From assembly GCA_035561075.1 (NCBI GenBank), contig DATMYF010000055.1:1-64000 (forward strand): a DNA stretch of 64,000 bases, given 5' to 3'. Below, in pieces: positions 31,853-41,299 of the stretch. The position numbers were made by a program, and so were the translations under genes. Every line of letters starts with the position of its first letter. Positions within the stretch are counted from its first letter, which is position 1. Below the pieces are notes generated by a model, which saw only the letters and a program-made list of their open reading frames with translations, ran no database searches and was not told where the DNA came from. This DNA is from JAMCRM01 sp035561075. Its GTDB lineage: Bacteria > Acidobacteriota > Terriglobia > Bryobacterales > Bryobacteraceae.

Positions 31853-32083
31853 CTAGAGCTTCGGTTTCGGCTCGGGCAGGTCCCGCGCGGTGACCGGGTC
31901 ACTGAATCCGGTGCGCGCGTGGGAGCCGTCGCAGAAGGGCTTGGCGGCGGACTGCCCGCACCGGCAGAGCGAAATCACCTTGCGGCCGGCCAAGCCGAAC
32001 TGCTTCCCTTGCGGGTCGAAGATCTCGAACTCACCCTCAATGCGGATGGGGCCGTTATTAAGCGGCGTGATTTTAGTCGGCAT
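31853..32083 (-). CDS. CDGSH iron-sulfur domain protein
   Basis: A 76-residue protein with the CDGSH cluster ligands C40, C42, C51 and H55 (SLCRCGQSAAKPFCDGSHARTGF). Such proteins bind a redox-active, acid-labile 2Fe-2S cluster. The N-terminal part (IRIEGEFEIFDPQGKQFGLAGRKVI) is the usual lead-in strand set. The ATG at 32083 follows GGAGTACT. Its stop abuts the transposase remnant, so the original 3' context may have been changed by the insertion. Confidence 0.93.
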   Translation of the reverse strand: MPTKITPLNNGPIRIEGEFEIFDPQGKQFGLAGRKVISLCRCGQSAAKPFCDGSHARTGFSDPVTARDLPEPKPKL

Positions 32084-32153
32084 AGTACTCCTTTTGTGAT
32101 GCTCGGGAGGCGTTCGCCGATACGTTTTCCCGCACCGCTCGGGGCGTGGTGAG

Positions 32154-33026
32154 CTACCAGCCCATGGTGCGGCGGACGTAGTCGCGGCTGATTTTGAGGC
32201 TCTCGCGCAGCGGGCGGGTGGGCTTGAAACCGCGCGGGTGCGCCAGTTCGATGGCCACATCCCCGGCGAAACCGGCTTCCCGAAGGGCGCGGGCAATGGC
32301 GGCGTAATCCATAATGCCCTCTCCCATGGCTTCAGGCCAGGTGCCATCGGCTTTGTCGTCGCGGAGGTGGGCGAATACCATCCGGCGGCCGCGACGGCGG
32401 ATGAAATCGATGGGGTCGACCTTGGCGCGGTGAAGCCAGGCGATATCAGGACCAAGCTTCGCTTCGGGCACGCGCTCAAGCGTGCCGTTCAGGTCGAACT
32501 CGCCATCGGCCACTTCGTAGGTGTGGTTGTGCAGGTTGAGCACCACGCGGTTGGCCTTGCAGACGGCGATTATGCGGCGCAGGATTTCGGCCTGGGCATC
32601 GAACTCGGCGGGGGTTTTGCGCCGGCCCTGGGGAGTCCCCACGGAGATGCCCAGGGTGCGGCCCCCGAGTTTGGTCAGCCGCGGGATCAGCAGGTTGGCG
32701 TCGTCGAGGATGGCCGGGTGAGTCTCGCGGTTCCACATTTCGGCACTGAACGACATCCCGAGCACCGGCAGTTTGTGCTTCCCGGAGAGCTCGGCGATGC
32801 GCTCGACGGCATCGGCGGGGCGGAGCGCGGTGTGCATCAGTTCAATGGCGTCAAGCCCCGCCCACTTCATATCGGTAAAGACCTGCGGCAGCGCCGGGGT
32901 GACGTCGTACTCCGGCAGGGTAGCGGCGTAGACCCATGGGTGGCCCGCCACGACCGGCTTGCGGGGCGCGGCCAGGGCGAAGGCGGGGACGGCGGCCAGG
33001 AATTCGCGGCGCGATAGGTTTACCAT
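32154..33026 (-). CDS. Tat-exported sugar phosphate isomerase/epimerase-type protein
   Basis: A 290-residue xylose-isomerase-like TIM-barrel protein with a Tat signal (LSRREFLAAVPAFALAA). Barrel landmarks include WAGLDAIELMHTALRP, LGMSFSAEMWNRETH, VLNLHNHTYEV, DIAWLHRAKVDPIDFI, VFAHLRDDKADG and DVAIELAH, which supply the Glu/His/Asp metal site. It probably isomerises or cleaves a sugar derivative in the periplasm. It diverges from a Tat-exported Gfo/Idh/MocA gene across 41 bases, so the two likely act in one pathway. Confidence 0.88.
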   Translation of the reverse strand: MVNLSRREFLAAVPAFALAAPRKPVVAGHPWVYAATLPEYDVTPALPQVFTDMKWAGLDAIELMHTALRPADAVERIAELSGKHKLPVLGMSFSAEMWNRETHPAILDDANLLIPRLTKLGGRTLGISVGTPQGRRKTPAEFDAQAEILRRIIAVCKANRVVLNLHNHTYEVADGEFDLNGTLERVPEAKLGPDIAWLHRAKVDPIDFIRRRGRRMVFAHLRDDKADGTWPEAMGEGIMDYAAIARALREAGFAGDVAIELAHPRGFKPTRPLRESLKISRDYVRRTMGW

Positions 33027-33067
33027 ATCGAATTAGCATTATCGTAGCTGAAAAAGGAGACGGTACA

Positions 33068-34357
33068 ATGAGCGACATCGGGCGGCGGGAGTTCCTGTCG
33101 GGGCTGGCGGCAGCGCCGGCGGCCCTGGCGCAACGCGGGGCGAACGATCGGATCGGCATCGCGATGGTCGGGGTGGGCACCCGGGGCCATTTCCTGCTGC
33201 AACAGATCCAGCAGGTCCCTAACACGGAGGTTCGCATCCTGTGCGACCTGTACGAGGGCAATCTCTCGCGGGCCAGGAAGTTGACCACCAACCCCAACGC
33301 CAGGATTGTGATGGATTGGGAGAAGGCCGTCACCGATAAGGATATCGACGCGGTGATCATCGCCACGCCGGATTTCTGGCATGCGCCCCAGACCATCCGG
33401 GCGGCGGAGGCCAAGAAGGACATCTACGTCGAGAAGGGCTGGTGCCGCACGCTGGCGGAGGCCAAGGCCATGCGGAAGGCGGTGAAGGACAACAAGGTAG
33501 TCATGCAGCTCGGCCACAACTACAACAGCCTGCCGGTGCTGCATAAGGCGCGGGAGATCTATCAATCGGGCGCGCTCGGGAAGCTGCCGCTGGTGCGCAC
33601 GTATATCGACCGCACCGGGGTGGAACCGGAATGGCAGTTCTACGGCGCCTACGATGTGAAACAGCCGCCCAAGGATGCCAGTGAAGGCTCCATCGACTGG
33701 AAGCGCTTCATTGCCAACGCCACGCCGCGGGAATTCGACGTGCAGCGCTTCTTCACCTGGCGCCGCTGGTGGGAATACGGTTCGGGTATCGCGGGCGACC
33801 TGATGAGCCACTTGTGGGATTCCGTCAATGGCGTGCTGGGGATGGGTATTCCGGAAACCGCCGTCACACAGGGTGGCAACTACTTCTGGAAGGACGGGCG
33901 CGACGTGCCGGATATGTGGCACGTGCTGTTCGACTATCCGTCGAAGGAACTGGCCATTACGTTCGGATGCAGCTTCCACAACCGGCACCAGGGCGAGTTG
34001 GCGCAGTACCTGGGGCGGGAGAAGACCATGGAGATGAACCCCGGCTTTCTGCGGACGTACATTGCGGAATGGAAGCAGGAGTACTACGATCGGTTGGGCG
34101 CCGCCCGGCGCGCCGCGGTGAAGGCCGGAAAATCGCCCGAAGATGCCGCGGTGGACCCCGACTACGTGTTCAAGAAGGGCGAGCTCGAGGTATCTACGCA
34201 CTGGCAGAACTTCGTCGACTGCATCCGTACGCGGGAAACGCCACGCTGCGGGGTGGACCGGGCGTTTGAAGAGGCCGTGGCGATCGTGATGTCGATTGAG
34301 GCCTACAAGCAGAAGCGGCAGGTAAGGTGGGACGCCGCGCGGGAGGAAGTCGTCTAG
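33068..34357 (+). CDS. Tat-exported Gfo/Idh/MocA oxidoreductase with EKG in place of EKP
   Basis: A 429-residue protein with a Tat signal (IGRREFLSGLAAAPAALAQ), the Rossmann loop IAMVGVGTRGHFLLQQI, and the catalytic Lys retained in YVEKGWCRTLAEA, although the usual Pro of EKP is Gly. The C-terminal domain has an extended region with FFTWRRWWEYGSGIAGDLMSHLWDSVNG, where a His normally acts in catalysis. The substrate is unknown. The ATG at 33068 gives the Tat motif. The divergent sugar isomerase gene suggests joint sugar processing outside the cytoplasm. Confidence 0.9.
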   Translation: MSDIGRREFLSGLAAAPAALAQRGANDRIGIAMVGVGTRGHFLLQQIQQVPNTEVRILCDLYEGNLSRARKLTTNPNARIVMDWEKAVTDKDIDAVIIATPDFWHAPQTIRAAEAKKDIYVEKGWCRTLAEAKAMRKAVKDNKVVMQLGHNYNSLPVLHKAREIYQSGALGKLPLVRTYIDRTGVEPEWQFYGAYDVKQPPKDASEGSIDWKRFIANATPREFDVQRFFTWRRWWEYGSGIAGDLMSHLWDSVNGVLGMGIPETAVTQGGNYFWKDGRDVPDMWHVLFDYPSKELAITFGCSFHNRHQGELAQYLGREKTMEMNPGFLRTYIAEWKQEYYDRLGAARRAAVKAGKSPEDAAVDPDYVFKKGELEVSTHWQNFVDCIRTRETPRCGVDRAFEEAVAIVMSIEAYKQKRQVRWDAAREEVV

Positions 34358-34389
34358 ATATCCGCCAGATTACTGGAAGGAGCAAAACC

Positions 34390-34956
34390 ATGGCAGGGGT
34401 GCAACAGCTAATTCGAAAATTTGAGCAGGGCGCGAGTCTGAACAAAGCCGCGAACCTGAAAGCTGAGTACACAAAGCTGATTCGACCTGCATACGTTCGC
34501 AGATATGGCGGGGGCAACATTCCAGCCGAGTTGTTCATCGATGAGGGGGATCCCTCCTTCAACGGAGCCGGCAGCCCCGGCCTGGTGCTCGTCAGCCAGG
34601 GCGTCGCGAACTACGCCCTGGCATGCATCCGGACCTTTGCGGTGGCGCATGAGACCGGACATGCCGTGGCGTGCATTGAATTCCAAAGGGTGGGGGTCAC
34701 ACCCTTTCAGCCGATCGGCGCGGACGCCAAGCGGCACGAGCACATGGCGGATCTGATTGCCATGCGGCTTATGAAGGAGTTCCTCCCCGGTATAGCGGCG
34801 GAGATCATGGGCAAACTGGGCCTGCTGTCGCAAGTGCTGGGACCCGGTGGTTTCATGCATCCTTCCGGGCAGGCCAGAACCGAGCTCATCCGCAAACTCT
34901 ACTTCGGGCAGCCGTTCGGACAATTATTTGCCGCACTGGCGAGACGCGCAATATAG
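34390..34956 (+). CDS. Small predicted zinc metallopeptidase
   Basis: I do not recognise the family of this 188-residue protein, but it carries HETGH at residues 87-91 in the helix FAVAHETGHAVACIEF. A second helix has E117 and D121 (HEHMADLIAMRLM), which fits a HExxH...ExxxD minigluzincin metal site. The preceding strand LVLVSQGVANYAL resembles the usual edge strand. There is no signal peptide or membrane segment. A GGAAGGAG site lies before the ATG at 34390. It is followed by tldD/tldE, which also encode a metallopeptidase. Confidence 0.6.
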   Translation: MAGVQQLIRKFEQGASLNKAANLKAEYTKLIRPAYVRRYGGGNIPAELFIDEGDPSFNGAGSPGLVLVSQGVANYALACIRTFAVAHETGHAVACIEFQRVGVTPFQPIGADAKRHEHMADLIAMRLMKEFLPGIAAEIMGKLGLLSQVLGPGGFMHPSGQARTELIRKLYFGQPFGQLFAALARRAI

Positions 34957-35041
34957 GCGCGAGCGGGGCAAAACGCACGTGTGGAAGGGATGCGGCCGGG
35001 CGGCTCCGGGCCGAGTTGAAGGCCCGTGCTAGCCTAAAAAC

Positions 35042-36475
35042 ATGAGGTTTTCCGAGTCTGTCTTCGCCGGGCGTTTTGGGATCACCCGGCAGGACCTGGA
35101 ATCATATCTGGCGGATGCGCTTTCTCAGGGGGGCGAGTACGCCGACATCTATTTCGAATACCTGGCCACCAGTTCCATTAGCGTCGACGAATCCATCGTA
35201 AAGAGCGCCGCGCAGGGCGTTTCGATGGGGGTGGGGATCCGGGTGATCTCGGGCGAGCGGACGGGCTACGCCTACAGCGACGACCTTGAGCCGGAGAAGA
35301 TCCGGCGGGCGGCGAAGGTGGCGGCCCATATTGCCGCGGGGCCATCCAAAGTGGACAAAGTCGGGCTTCAGGAGGGCCTCGGGCGCAACCTCTACCCGGT
35401 GCTTACGGCGCCCACGGAGACGGAATTCGCGACACGCGCGGAGCTGGTGCGGCGCGCCGATATCGCCGCCCGTGCCTATGACGCACGCATTTTCCAGGTG
35501 CAGGTGGGGTACGCGGACAACCTGCGGGAAATCCTGGTGGCCACCAGCGATGGGGCGCTTTCAATCGACCGGCAGCCGTTGGCGCGCCTGAGCGTCTCGG
35601 CACTCGCCCGGGATAGCAGTTCCGGCGGCCCTCCGCAACGCGGCCATGCCGGCGGTGGCGGCCGCGTGGAGTTGTCGTTCTTCGAGGAGAAGAGCCCCGA
35701 GTACTTCGCCAAGGAAGCCGCGCGGCAGGCCATCGCCATGCTGGACGCGGTGGATGCTCCGGCGGGGGAGATGACCGTGGTGCTCGGGCCCGGCTGGCCG
35801 GGCATCCTGCTGCACGAGGCCGTGGGGCACGGGCTGGAAGCCGATTTCAACCGCAAGAAGGTCTCGGCGTTCAGTGGCCGGCTGGGGGAGAAAGTCGCCA
35901 GCCCGCTGTGCACAGTGGTGGATGACGGCACCATCGCGCATCGCCGCGGGTCGGTGAACGTGGACGACGAAGGCCACGCCACCGGACGCAACGTGCTGAT
36001 CGAAAACGGCGTGCTCCGGGGGTACCTGCAGGACAAGCTTTCGAGCCGCATCATGGGGGCACCCGAAACCGGCAGCGGCCGGCGCGAGAGCTACGCCCAC
36101 ATCCCCATGCCCCGCATGACCAACACCTTCATGCTATCCGGGGAGAGCGATCCGGAAGACATCATCCGCTCGGTGCCCAAGGGCCTATACGCGGTGAATT
36201 TCGGCGGTGGGCAGGTGGATATCACCAGCGGTAATTTTGTGTTTTCGGCGTCGGAGGCGTACCTGATTGAGGACGGCAAAGTCACCCGCCCGGTGCGCAA
36301 CGCCACCCTGATCGGCAACGGGCCGGAGGCGCTCAAGTACGTGAGCGCGGTGGGCAACGACCTGCAACTGGACGAAGGTATCGGGATATGCGGCAAGGAG
36401 GGGCAGAGCGTGCCCGTTGGGGTGGGGATTCCCACCGTCAGGATGGACCGCATGACCGTGGGAGGCACCGCTTGA
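35042..36475 (+). CDS. tldD: Metalloprotease TldD
   Basis: A 477-residue TldD subunit with the zinc motif HEAVGHGLEAD (HExxxH at residues 258-263). The N-terminal half contains the family pattern SVDESIVKSAAQGVSMGVGIRVI, then SGERTGYAYSDDL, and the C-terminal end has the usual DRMTVGGTA. TldD pairs with TldE (PmbA) as a heterodimeric protease that trims unfolded or ribosomal peptides and matures some RiPPs. It overlaps the tldE start by four bases. Confidence 0.95.
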   Translation: MRFSESVFAGRFGITRQDLESYLADALSQGGEYADIYFEYLATSSISVDESIVKSAAQGVSMGVGIRVISGERTGYAYSDDLEPEKIRRAAKVAAHIAAGPSKVDKVGLQEGLGRNLYPVLTAPTETEFATRAELVRRADIAARAYDARIFQVQVGYADNLREILVATSDGALSIDRQPLARLSVSALARDSSSGGPPQRGHAGGGGRVELSFFEEKSPEYFAKEAARQAIAMLDAVDAPAGEMTVVLGPGWPGILLHEAVGHGLEADFNRKKVSAFSGRLGEKVASPLCTVVDDGTIAHRRGSVNVDDEGHATGRNVLIENGVLRGYLQDKLSSRIMGAPETGSGRRESYAHIPMPRMTNTFMLSGESDPEDIIRSVPKGLYAVNFGGGQVDITSGNFVFSASEAYLIEDGKVTRPVRNATLIGNGPEALKYVSAVGNDLQLDEGIGICGKEGQSVPVGVGIPTVRMDRMTVGGTA

Positions 36476-37818
36476 GCGAGCTTCTGGAATTGGCGCAAGA
36501 GACCGTGCGGCTGGCCCTGGAGGCCGGTGCGACGGACGCCGAGTGCACCATCGCGGAGGGCGACGAGTTCTCCGCCAACGTGCGGATGAGGGAGCTCGAA
36601 ACCCTGAAGGAGGCTGGGTCGCGCGGCGCCGGGCTACGCATCCTGCGGGGCCGGCACACCGGTTCGGCGTACACTTCGGACCTTTCGCAGGACGGCATCC
36701 GGCACATGGTCCGGTCGGCCATGGAACTGGCCGACATCACTACGGAGGACCCCCACGCGGGGCTGCCCGAGCCGGGCGAACTGGGCTCGATCGATGGCGA
36801 CCTGGGGTTGTTCTGCGGGGACTTGGCGGAGCTCGATACGCCGCAGCGCATCGAACTGGCGCGCCGTGCCGAGGAGGCCGCTCTCTCGACCGACCCCCGT
36901 ATCGACAACTCCGAGGGGGCGTCGTTCGACTCCCACATCGGCAGCCACGTATTCGCCAATTCGCGCGGCTTCGCAGGCGAGTACCGGTCCAGCTACTGCT
37001 CCCTGAGCACCGTGCCGGTAGCCAGGCAGGGCGATTCCATGGAGCGGGACTATTGGTTTTCGCTCTCCCGAGGCTTTGCGGGGCTCGAAGACCCGGAGGA
37101 GATCGGCCGCACCGCCGCGCGGCGCGCCTTGCGGCGGCTGGGGGCCGTGAAGGTGGAAACCCAGAAGGCGGCGGTGGTGTTCGAGCCGCGTACCGCGCGC
37201 AGCCTGCTCGAGAACATTTTCGAGGCCGTGCACGGGACCGCCGTCTACCGTCAGGAGTCTTTCCTGGCCGGCAAGCTGGGCGAGAAGGTGGCGTCTGAAA
37301 AGCTCACGGTAGTGGACGATTCCACGCTGCCGGGCCTGTTCGGCACCAGCCCGTTCGACGACGAAGGGGTGCCCTCGCGGCGCACCGTGGTAATCGAGAA
37401 CGGCGTGCTCAAGAGCTACCTGCTGAACACCTACGCGGCGCGCAAGCTGGGCCTCAAGACTACCGGCAGCGCCTCCCGCGGATTGACCGGGAACGCCGGG
37501 ATCGGGCACGGCAACCTCTATATCGACAAGGGGGAGCTTCCCCCGGAGCGCATCATCGCGGGGATCCGGAACGGTTTTTACGTGACCGAGCTGATCGGTT
37601 TCGGTGTTAACATCGTGACCGGAGACTACTCGCGCGGGGCGGCGGGCATCTGGATCCGGGACGGCGAACTGGCGTTTCCGGTATCCGAGGTGACCATCGC
37701 GGGGAACCTGCGAGACATGCTGATGGGGCTCGATACCATTGGCAGCGATCTGGAGTTCCGGGGCTCCACCGCCGCGCCAACCCTGCTCGTGCCGGAGATG
37801 ACCGTCGGTGGCAGATAA
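36472..37818 (+). CDS. pmbA: TldE/PmbA, non-catalytic partner of TldD
   Basis: A 448-residue PmbA homologue that lacks the HExxxH motif, as expected of the partner subunit. Landmarks are ELETLKEAGSRGAGLRIL, RGRHTGSAYTSDLS, SRGFAGEYRSSYC and TVIAGNLRDMLMGLD-like C-terminal strands ending LLVPEMTVGGR. The TTG at 36472 overlaps the tldD stop (TTGA) and starts the frame at the family's usual position (SELLELAQE). No RiPP precursor gene is recognisable nearby, so general proteolysis is the likeliest role. Confidence 0.92.
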   Translation: MSELLELAQETVRLALEAGATDAECTIAEGDEFSANVRMRELETLKEAGSRGAGLRILRGRHTGSAYTSDLSQDGIRHMVRSAMELADITTEDPHAGLPEPGELGSIDGDLGLFCGDLAELDTPQRIELARRAEEAALSTDPRIDNSEGASFDSHIGSHVFANSRGFAGEYRSSYCSLSTVPVARQGDSMERDYWFSLSRGFAGLEDPEEIGRTAARRALRRLGAVKVETQKAAVVFEPRTARSLLENIFEAVHGTAVYRQESFLAGKLGEKVASEKLTVVDDSTLPGLFGTSPFDDEGVPSRRTVVIENGVLKSYLLNTYAARKLGLKTTGSASRGLTGNAGIGHGNLYIDKGELPPERIIAGIRNGFYVTELIGFGVNIVTGDYSRGAAGIWIRDGELAFPVSEVTIAGNLRDMLMGLDTIGSDLEFRGSTAAPTLLVPEMTVGGR

Positions 37819-38287
37819 CACTGGATCCCCAACCAAGAAGTTTTCTATTCCGCCCGTGGCGCTGGTGATCGCCCTGGTGGCGGCTGCCGGAGTGGGGCTG
37901 TTCCTCTACCTGGAGCGGGGGGCACACATGCCGCCGCCCCCCGCTCCGCCGCTCACTGGCGAGGCCAAAGCCTACGTAAAGCACCTGCGCCTGATCGACG
38001 TCAATATGGAGGCGGCCGAGAGCTACCTGAAACAGTCGGTGGTAGAGATCCGGGGCAAGATCGGGAACGAGGGCGACCGGGTCCTGCAGGTGGTTGAGAT
38101 CAACTGCGTCTTCTACGATTATTACGGGCAGGTCGTGCTGCGGGAGCGCGTGCCCATCGTCTCGCGGAAGATGGGGAACCTGGCGCCGGGGGAGATCAAG
38201 AATTTCCGGCTGCCGTTCGACAATATTCCGGAGAGCTGGAACCAGGCGATGCCGCAACTGGTGATCGCGCGGATCGATTTCTCCTAG
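37808..38287 (+). CDS. Membrane-anchored protein of unknown function
   Basis: A 159-residue protein with a cytoplasmic start, a membrane helix (about residues 16-35) and an extracytoplasmic beta-rich domain (ESYLKQSVVEIRGKIGNEGDRVLQ pattern, then FYDYYGQVVLRERV and LAPGEIKNFRLPFDNIP). This resembles the FxLYD/DUF2393-type immunoglobulin-like fold. The GTG start at 37808 overlaps the tldE end by 11 bases. Position between tldDE and cydAB does not assign a role. Confidence 0.7.
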   Translation: MADNTGSPTKKFSIPPVALVIALVAAAGVGLFLYLERGAHMPPPPAPPLTGEAKAYVKHLRLIDVNMEAAESYLKQSVVEIRGKIGNEGDRVLQVVEINCVFYDYYGQVVLRERVPIVSRKMGNLAPGEIKNFRLPFDNIPESWNQAMPQLVIARIDFS

Positions 38288-38351
38288 AGTCGAGCGCCCG
38301 GATATCTTTTTCGGATCTTCGGGCCTCTTTGCCGCATCCAAGTGATCGCCT

Positions 38352-39701
38352 ATGGACGCCTTGACCGTTCACCGCCTGCATTTCGCCTTCACGATTACTT
38401 TTCATTACATCTTTCCGCAACTGACGATGGGGCTGGCACTGCTGATCGTGGTGCTGAAGACCATGGCGCTGCGGACCGGCGACGAGCACTATAACCGTGC
38501 CGCGCGCTTCTGGGCGAAGGTTTTCGCCATCAATTTCGCCATGGGGGTGGTTTCGGGCATTCCTATGGAATTCCAGTTCGGGACCAACTGGTCGCGGTTT
38601 TCAAAAGCCGCCGGCGGGGTGATCGGGCAGACCCTGGCGATGGAAGGGGTCTTCTCGTTCTTCCTGGAGTCGTCCTTCCTGGGGCTGTTCCTGTTCGGGG
38701 AGCGCCGCCTGGGGCCGCGGGGCCACTGGGTGGCCGCTTTCATGGTGTTCCTGGGCGCGTGGCTGAGCGGGTTCTTCATTGTCGCCACCAACGCCTGGAT
38801 GCAGCACCCGGTGGGCTACACACTGGGACCGTCCGGCGAAATCCTGCTTACCAGCTTCTCCGCCCTGTTCCTGAATCCGTGGCTGTGGTGGCAGTACTTC
38901 CACACCATGATCGGGTCCGTGGTGACCGCCAGTTTCGTAATGGCGGCGGTGGGGGCGTTCTACCTGCTCACGGGGAAACATGAGCCCTACGGGCGGACAT
39001 TCGTGCGCACGGGGGTGATCGCCGGGGCGGCGGCCTGTCTCCTGATGGCGTTCCCGACGGGCGACGGACAGGCGGTCAACGTGGCCACCCACCAACCGCC
39101 CACCCTGGCGGCGATGGAAGGACTGTTTCAGACGGAACATGGCGCCCCCATCGCGCTTATCGGGCAACCGGATGTGGAGAAGCAGCGGCTCGACAACCCG
39201 ATCACCGTGCCGCGCGCTCTCAGCCTGCTTACCTGGCGGCGCTGGACGGCCGAGGTCAAGGGCCTGGACGCCTTCCCACGGGAGCAGTGGCCGGACAATA
39301 TCCCACTGCTCTATTACAGCTATCACATCATGGTTGGCCTGGGGACCATCTTCATGGCCGCCATGGCGATTGCCGCGTGGATGCTGTGGAAGGAGCGGCT
39401 GTACGCGTCGCGGCCCATGCTCTGGGTGCTGATGCTGCTGGCGCCGTTCCCCTATATCGCCAATACGGCCGGCTGGACTACCGCCGAGGTGGGCCGCCAG
39501 CCCTGGGCCATCTACGGGTTGCTCCCCACGGCGCAGGGCTTCTCGCCGCACGTCTCCGCGGGGAACGCCCTGTTCACCTTGATCGGGTTCATGGGGATGT
39601 ACACGGTGCTCGCCATGCTGTTCCTGTTCCTGGTGCACAGGGAGATCGAGCACGGGCCGGAGAACGTCCAAGAGCCGCTCGTAGTGCGGGCCAACGTCTA
39701 G
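38352..39701 (+). CDS. cydA: Cytochrome bd ubiquinol oxidase subunit I
   Basis: A 449-residue subunit with nine predicted membrane helices. The haem b595 ligand H18 lies in ITFHYIFPQLTMG, and PMEFQFGTNW, AMEGVFSFFLES and ATNAWMQHPVGY are conserved. The quinol-binding (Q) loop segment ATHQPPTLAAMEGLF is followed by a short loop, indicating the short-Q-loop (CIO-like) class. TAEVGRQPW is near the C-terminus. It oxidises quinol and reduces oxygen at the membrane, often under microaerobic or stress conditions. cydB follows after 10 bases. Confidence 0.96.
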   Translation: MDALTVHRLHFAFTITFHYIFPQLTMGLALLIVVLKTMALRTGDEHYNRAARFWAKVFAINFAMGVVSGIPMEFQFGTNWSRFSKAAGGVIGQTLAMEGVFSFFLESSFLGLFLFGERRLGPRGHWVAAFMVFLGAWLSGFFIVATNAWMQHPVGYTLGPSGEILLTSFSALFLNPWLWWQYFHTMIGSVVTASFVMAAVGAFYLLTGKHEPYGRTFVRTGVIAGAAACLLMAFPTGDGQAVNVATHQPPTLAAMEGLFQTEHGAPIALIGQPDVEKQRLDNPITVPRALSLLTWRRWTAEVKGLDAFPREQWPDNIPLLYYSYHIMVGLGTIFMAAMAIAAWMLWKERLYASRPMLWVLMLLAPFPYIANTAGWTTAEVGRQPWAIYGLLPTAQGFSPHVSAGNALFTLIGFMGMYTVLAMLFLFLVHREIEHGPENVQEPLVVRANV

Positions 39702-39711
39702 GAGGGATGCC

Positions 39712-40740
<1,029 letters not shown>

Positions 40741-41299
40741 GCCACCGCGACGGGTTCCGGCGTGAGGGGCCGGACCATCCGGAAAATCGTCGTGGTGTTC
40801 ACGATGGCGAGAACGGTTTCAAGCAGGGTGCCGCCGATCGATCCGCTCAGGATGTTGTTGATCAGCCACAGGAACGTGCAGCCGAGCAGGACCAGGCGCA
40901 TCGGGATCCCCTGCATGTAGAAGATCGCGATTGTGGCGGAGCATGAGGCGATTACAGGAAGCCAGCCCGCGCCGCTCTTGGCGAAGGTAACGCCTACCAC
41001 AAGGTTTATCGCGATGATCGTCCCCGCCAACCAGGGCGCGCGGGTCCTCAGCGCCAGGAACGAACGCACGGACGAAACGAGGGCACTGCCCGATGCCGGA
41101 AGGTTCCCCAGCATCACGAAATGCACGGCATACACAAGGCAGGCGCCGGCGTTGAAGACCTTCAGGCTACGGTCGCTCTTCTGGAGAAACGTGCCTACTC
41201 CGAGGAAAAAGGCAAGGTATCCGACACACTGAGCGGGGGAGAGCAGTTCCATGGTTTGAGACGGTATATCTCAATTTAACATGGGGACTGGCGCGAGCC

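Noticed and set aside
34977..35041. Possible regulatory RNA before tldD
   Set aside because: The 85-base gap shows no stable stem with conserved features; it is simply a leader.
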